From Bos javanicus (lineage: Eukaryota; Chordata; Mammalia; Artiodactyla; Bovidae), in NCBI RefSeq assembly GCF_032452875.1, contig NC_083876.1, forward strand, positions 7,936,001 to 8,000,000: DNA of 64,000 nucleotides, in the 5' to 3' direction. Below are positions 58,306-64,000 of the stretch, in pieces (positions within the stretch are counted from its first letter, which is position 1; every line of letters begins with the position of its first letter). The notes under the pieces were generated by a model. The model had not been told where the DNA came from. It did no database searches and saw only the letters and a program-made list of their open reading frames with translations. Made by a program: the position numbers and the translations under genes.

Positions 58306-61300
58306 ATTCCTCTTTAAAGTTCATTGAAAGTATTATAGCCATGAGGGGCTCTCAGTTTATCTGGAAAGCTGTCTACCTATTTGAGGATATGAAACTGAAA
58401 ATTAACTTCAACTTTTTAATCAATAATTTAGGAAAAATATGATAATAAAATTAAATATTTCTAAAACCCAGATGATTAAAAAGTTAAAATGAGCATAATG
58501 TTGATTATTGCATAGGATCATGAGAATCAACAGAAAAACTGCCCTAACATGCTTGGTTCGGTAACTTAAATGTGGCAGAAGCTCAGTAAAGTTTTGTGGA
58601 GGGGTGGGTGAGCTGTTTGGTCTACTGGTTAGTTAGTGGGCTATTCTGGCAGGGAAGGATAACTATGCATACTCCCATGTCTCAACATTGGGCCTCATGT
58701 ATCTGGAAAAATAGTCTTTTAAGATGTCAAGATACCTTGGGTAGGATTATAGGACAGAAAGTGAAAAAAAAAAAAAAAAATAGCCTGAATGAAGTAAAAC
58801 CAAGCAATGCTGCCCAGAGACTTGTCTGTACCATGGAAACTCTCGTTGGTGTTTGTACCTGCTCTGCCCCTTCCCCATAGCTCCTTCTTTTCCCAGCCAT
58901 CCTCACAGTCACTGAAGTCAGTTTTCAAAGTATTTACTTAAACTAAATGTTTTAAAAATCAATAATAGCAAAATTGGTAATTCATCCAACATTTCTCTCC
59001 AATTTATACTGCTATTACAGGCCCTGGGATGATTCCAGGAATTACTTTTGACAGGATTTTAAAAATTAGGTTTAAGTATTATGTTTAAATTAGGTTAAAA
59101 TATTCCTGGGATTAACAGTGTGCTGGCTGGTAAGGACAGACCACTACTGAACCTCTCTTAATTCACCAATGTCGGTGGTTCTGTTTCTGAAAAGGTCCAG
59201 GTTTAAATTACCAGTTATCTGTATTAGATAATTTTAGAACCCCACTTTTTTCCCAGCTGTTTGCATGACGTAAGCAAAATTTTCCCCAACTTATATATCC
59301 TATAAACAACAGGCTGGACATTTCTTAATTTGCTATTTAATTAAAAAAATTTAAGTCTCAGAACTGTTCAATTGTACCATAGTTATTAATTGTTTGCCAA
59401 CTTCTGTGTTAAAGACATTCAGTAATTAAAGATAGGTAATGTCATCTCTCCTTAGACCCCATTAACCAAGACACTCAGTATATATCTGTTAATATCTTTA
59501 AAATTTTAAAATAATATTCTCTTCCAAATTATCTGAAATATAGGTGTGAGTGAACATTAGGGAATGTGAGATCAAGGTATGGAAAATAATTTTCAGATTT
59601 GATAATAAATACACAGTTGTTGATTGAACTGTGGGGAACACTGAGGAGAAACAACAGGATAAGAACATGTGTAGTAGTTATGATTTTCATTAAAAAGTTA
59701 AACCTACTCTAATCATTTTTATTTGTTTGATATAATGGATATAAGTATACTTAAGAGGTATAAATCAAGGAACAACTATGACCACAATAGTTTAAAATTT
59801 TTATTTGGAGTCAAATTGGAGTTTTTATTGAAGTTGCCTTACCTTGAAAAGACGGAAAACAAAAGAACTCATTTAAAACTATGTGTAAATGTGGCCTATA
59901 GAAAGGAAAGCAATTTGGAAATATATAATGGACAAGGTTAATATCTTAAATATAAGATTAAACACTTTATTAGGAATATAAAATACACAGAAGATTTTCT
60001 GGACGCTCTGTGCTTTCTACAAAGCAGCTGTTTTTGTATGTCTTGTTGTTATGTGATCGCTTTTTAACACTGTTTATACTACTGGGCTTTGGCAAGAACT
60101 GGACGAGTTTCACTGCCCTGCATTGTCATAAGTGTTATAAGAGCACGCTTCTAAGGGGGCTTACTCAGAAGGCTAAGTCAAAGTGGGTGGTATTGTTCTG
60201 TCTCACTAGTCGGAGTGGTTGTAGTCTTTAAAAGTGTGGTTTAGGTTACTAGGTTTTATGAAACCATATTTGAGAATCTAGTTAGGTTTTGAAACCCGGT
60301 GGTGGGCTTTTTTGGGGTGTAATGGAGAGTGGGAAGAGAAGAATAACAGTAGCATTGAAGGAAGTCTTCCAATAGCGTACATTTTAAACTATTTCCAGGA
60401 TCATAGTGGTGGTCACTTAGAGAATCACTGTGTGTGGATTCCTGTGTGTTTGAAACATGCAACTAAGCAGATTTTAAAGTTTTATTAATTCAGCGGGCAC
60501 CCACCCAACACACACACACACACAAGTGTTCTAGTAGCAAGGAAAATTTTGCACACTGCTGAGCTATTTTACTGGAGACATAATTGTAATGTAACTTGTA
60601 GTCTCAATAAAATAATACTTACCAAATTCTACAACCAGTAAGCTCCTTTTGGGGAATCATACACATATATGGGCCCTTTAAAACTTGAAACTTGAGCCTG
60701 GACTAAAACTGAAGTCAGAGAACAGGCCTAGACTTCCTCCATATCTGCTGCCTACAGAGGGAACCTGATTTAGGTTCTTCAATTTTTGTCAACTTAAAAG
60801 TCTCAGAATAAGACAGCTGAGGTAGAATTCTACAAGGTAGAATTTAACGTGACTGTTCTAAATCCATTACCATACACGGTCTCACCTTAGAAACACGTGG
60901 AAAATAGACTATCTGGTTTCTAAATAGCTGTTACATACTGAACTGATGCTGGGAAAATAAAACAAACTATGTAAACTGTATAGATAGAGTTGGAAAGCAA
61001 CTTATGGACAATTAGCCTATGTTGCAGCTAAAGAAATATAACACCTCTGAAATGACCTCAGACCATGCATGAGTGTAGGTCACAGCTGAGCAGCTCTCCT
61101 TTGAGTAATCACTGTAATTAAAAGGCATTTATGCCTCGGCTAAATGTAGGTCTGATCCTGACAGATCTTTTCAACCTGCTCTGTGTACAGATGACAAATT
61201 CCTGAAAGGTAAGATACCTTTCAAAAACTAAGGACAAGAAAGTACATTTTCTACAGTTTCATTCACTTTCTTAGGAGACCTCGCCTCATCCCTGGTTTCT

Positions 61301-62637
61301 GAGAATCCCATTATCATACCATTGCAGCTTTTTCAGCACCTAGAACAGTTCCTAGACAGAGAAGGCATTTAACTGAAGTGTTCAATTTTATAGTAAATTT
61401 GTGCAGGTTATTCCTTTGTCTAAATAGATATGTTAAACAATGTAAGTTTTATGACATATAAATAATAAAATATTATTTCAGTGTTGATAGATCATCTAGC
61501 TCAATATAGCAGTCTTATCTATTCCTAAAAGTTAAAATGTTCTCATTCTTTTTTCCCTTCAAGAGAGAAATGCATTCTCTTTTGCCACAGAAAATACAAC
61601 ACTTTGTATTCAGTGTTCATGGGAAGAATTCATAATTCAGACTCTTATTTTCACACTGCCTTTCAACAACACCTATGCCACCCAGAATAATAATGTGCTA
61701 AGCTGCTGCGGCTGCAAAGCATTTCAATAAAAGAAGGAAATTATTTTCATAATTACTGATAAGTTCTTAATTTGTTCTGCTAAATGGTAAATCAACCACA
61801 GTTGGTGAAAGAAATGATTCTTATGTTTTGATATTACAGGTTTAGAAAAGGAGGCTTACAGTTGTCTTGAAATGCCAGGGAGTGATATGTTCACTTTATG
61901 GAGACAAAGGGTTAATTAATGGAAACTGTCTCAAGTCCTAAATATCAAGCATTGTATTGCTCTCTGAAGTTTACAATGCTCAGTTAAGTCATCTGCAGAT
62001 TTCTATTTGAAATTTCATACTTTCTGTTGAAAGTAAGGGATAAAAAAAAAAAAAAAAAAAAAAACAAATAGCACTATAAGATGCTAACAGGACAGAAATC
62101 AGTTAAAACTGTCATTAAACGTATCAAAAATTATTAACACAGGGTATTTATTGAGATGCACCCTGAACTTAAGCACAATCATTAACTTTATAAAGAAAGT
62201 GGAATATTACAGTTTTTTCTGATATATGTCAATTAGGTACTCAATAAATGGACATCAAAAGGAATTTTTGTTGAAAGAATCAATGAATGAACAGTTAGAT
62301 CATTTTTGTCTGAACCCGTATCTCCCATGCAGTATACCTGGGAATATCGGAAACTTTTCTGAGCCTCTATTGTGAGCATTAATTAAATTAATGATTTACT
62401 GACACCTCATTTGTCCTGGTTAAAGATTTATGGTTACTTGAAGAGGCACTTTGCAGTCGTGTTCATTTAAGCTACATCTTTCTAGAATGCACCTCACTTC
62501 CTCCTATCTGCTCAGGGATGTGATCCAGGCTGTGATAGTGCTGAGCCCCTAGAGCACTCTCTCTCCCAACATACAGCTTCTCTCCATCTGGACTATGGGA
62601 TGTGTAGTGGTGTCTCAGACTCTACCCATGAGACACT
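58306..62637. other. Long repeat-poor intronic stretch
   Basis: 4.3 kb with no transposon I recognise, only an A-run at 58764-58780, a CA tract at 60508-60525 and a 23-A run at 62042-62064. A small perfect stem (TGAAAGGTA / TACCTTTCA, 61203-61223) occurs in it. Frames at 58596-58880, 59723-59941 and 60010-60231 show no family similarity. The next ADGRB3 exon was looked for here and not found. Confidence 0.55.
62042..62064. repeat. (A)23 mononucleotide run
   Basis: Uninterrupted A-run; no SINE body or target duplication was recognised to its left, so its origin is unclear. Confidence 0.9.
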
Positions 62638-62660
62638 GGGAGCCCTCCCCGCCCCCCGAC

Positions 62661-62865
62661 CCTGAAGTCACTCAGTCATGTCCAACTCTTTGCAACTCCA
62701 TGGACTGTAGCCTACGAGGCTCCTCTGTCCATGGGATTTTCCAGGCAAGAGTACTGGAGTGGATTGCCATTTCCTTCTCCAGGGGATCTTCCCAACCCAG
62801 GGATCGAACCCAGGTTTCCAGCATTGGAGGCAGACGCTTTAACCTCTGAGCCACAAGGGGAGCCC
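62661..62865 (-). mobile_element. Bov-tA SINE
   Basis: Full-length antisense Bov-tA ending CTGAGCCACAAGGGGAGCCC. GGGAGCCCTCC occurs at 62638-62648 and 62858-62868; part of the right copy is SINE sequence, so only AGCCCTCC-like bases can be true target duplication. Confidence 0.93.
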
Positions 62866-62904
62866 TCCACTCCTCATTAATTGTGATAAACAAAAATATC
62901 TCCA

Positions 62905-64000
62905 ATTCAGTTCAGTCTCTCAGTTGTTTCCGACTCTTTGCGACCCCATGGACTGCAGCATGCCAGGCTTCCCTGTCCATCACCAACTCCCAGAGTTTGC
63001 TCAAACTCATGTCCATTGAGTCAGTGATGCCATCCAAACATCTCATCCTCTGTCATCCCCTTCTTCTCCCGCCTTCAATCTTTCCCAGCATCAGGGTCTT
63101 TACAATGAGTCAGTTTTTTGCATCAATATCCAAAGTATAGGAGTTTCTGCTTTAGCATCAGTCCTTCCAATGAATATTCAGGACTGATTTCCTTTAGAGT
63201 GGACCAGTTGGATCTCCTTGCAGTCCAAGGGACTCTCAAGAGTCTTCTCCAATACCACAGTTCAAAAGCATCAATTCTTTGACAGTCAGCTTTCTTTATA
63301 ATCCAACTCTCACATCCAGACGTGACTACTGGAAAAACCATAACTTTGACCAGACAGACATTTGTTGGCAAATCAATGTCTCTGCTTTTAAATATGCTGT
63401 CTAGGTTGATCATAGCTTTTCTTCCTAGGAGCAAGTGTCTTTTAAATTCATGGCTGCAGTCACTATCTGCAGTGATTTTGGAGCCCCCAAAATAAAGTCT
63501 CTCACTGTTTCCCTTGTTTCCCCATCTATTTGCCATGAAGTGATGGGACCAGATGCCATGGTCTTAGTTTTCTGAATGTTGAGTTTTAAGCCAGCTTTTT
63601 CACTGTCCTCTTTCACCTTCATCCAGAGATTCTTTTAATTCCTCTCTGTTTTCTGCCATAAGGGTGGTGTCATCTGCATATCTGAGGTTATTGAGATTTA
63701 TCTTGGCAATCTTTGTCTCAGCTTTTATTTCATCCAGGCCAGCATTTCTCATGATGTACTCTGCATATAAGTTAAATAAGCAGGGTGACAATATACAGCC
63801 TTGACGTACTCCTTTCCCAACTGGAACCAGTCTGTTGTTCCATGTCCAGTTCTAACTCTTGCTTCTTGACCTGCATACAGATTTCTCAGGAGGCAGGTCA
63901 GGTGGTCTCGCATTCCCATATCTTTAAGAATTTTCCACTGTTTGTTGTGATCCAGACAGTCAAAGCCTTTGGTGTAGTCAACAAAGCAAAAGTAGATGTT
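62905..64000 (-). mobile_element. BovB LINE, antisense, cut by window edge
   Basis: Runs from the 3' tail (CAGTTCAGTCTCTCAGTTG) into the RT domain and off the right edge. Minus frames 63123-63536, 63425-63622 and 63600-63791 carry 'LPTNVCLVKVMVFPVVTSGC', 'LNIQKTKTMASGPITSWQID' and 'NNLRYADDTTLMAENREE'. YADD is intact but the frame is broken at least twice. Confidence 0.95.

Noticed and set aside
61184..61218. Possible 18-nt microexon (CTGTGTACAG | ATGACAAATTCCTGAAAG | GTAAGATA)
   Set aside because: The borders look good, but after the phase 2 donor of the 26685-26728 exon the frame reads straight into a stop (A-TGA), and the sequence does not fit the expected GPS continuation.
61203..61223. 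Small stem TGAAAGGTA/TACCTTTCA as a terminator or RNA gene
   Set aside because: A 9-bp stem alone is weak, and intrinsic terminators are not expected in this genome.
1..64000. CRISPR array, prophage, operon or tRNA genes
   Set aside because: Recurrent tRNA-like sequence belongs to Bov-tA SINEs. Repeats are dispersed transposons without regular spacing; there are no bacterial signals.
26729..64000. Next ADGRB3 exon (rest of the GPS, expected to start with one base completing a Thr codon)
   Set aside because: I scanned the unique stretches for an acceptor followed by the expected Gly/Cys/Trp-rich GPS text and saw none; it is presumably beyond the window.

Overview
This window is nuclear DNA from a ruminant, most likely a bovid. 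BovB (RTE) retrotransposons, tRNA-derived Bov-tA and dimeric Bov-A2 SINEs, and a ruminant-type L1 (L1_BT-like) are found all along it. Older mammalian repeats (L1M 3' ends, an MLT1-type MaLR LTR, a Tigger-like and a hAT-like DNA transposon) lie between them. There are no bacterial features, CRISPR arrays or recognisable RNA genes.

The only host coding sequence I can support is two small + strand exons, 13855-13957 (103 nt) and 26685-26728 (44 nt). They have clean AG/GTAAGT borders and join in frame across a 12.7 kb intron. Together they encode the end of the GAIN domain and the start of the GPS motif of an adhesion GPCR of the BAI family. From memory of the family the best match is ADGRB3 (BAI3). 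The rest of the window is therefore intron of this gene, and the exon finishing the GPS must lie beyond position 64000.

Layout: 0-9.5 kb holds an L1 3' end, a class II (ERVK-like) solo LTR, and an old antisense L1 split by a SINE, a younger L1 tail and a nearly full-length BovB, which itself carries a 381-bp ERV1-type solo LTR. 9.5-29 kb is mostly unique intron with the two exons, several short BovB 3' ends with target-site duplications, an MLT1 LTR, a Tigger-like element and a small processed retrocopy. 29-56 kb is a dense nest: a sense BovB lacking its 3' end; an old antisense L1 spread over 10 kb and interrupted by four SINEs, an L1 tail and a nearly full-length BovB; a BovB with an inverted 5' end; and another BovB interrupted by a structurally full-length L1_BT and rearranged on its far side. 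56-62.6 kb is again mostly unique, and an antisense BovB runs off the right edge.

All the autonomous elements are decayed: their reading frames are broken, with no intact ORF1/ORF2 or BovB ORF. Most large elements lie antisense to the host gene, as is usual inside introns. I found no new gene system. The more interesting signals are structural: twin priming in a BovB, a non-collinear BovB, a retrocopy starting in antisense L1 sequence, layered insertions, and a pair of exons that could be skipped together without breaking the frame.
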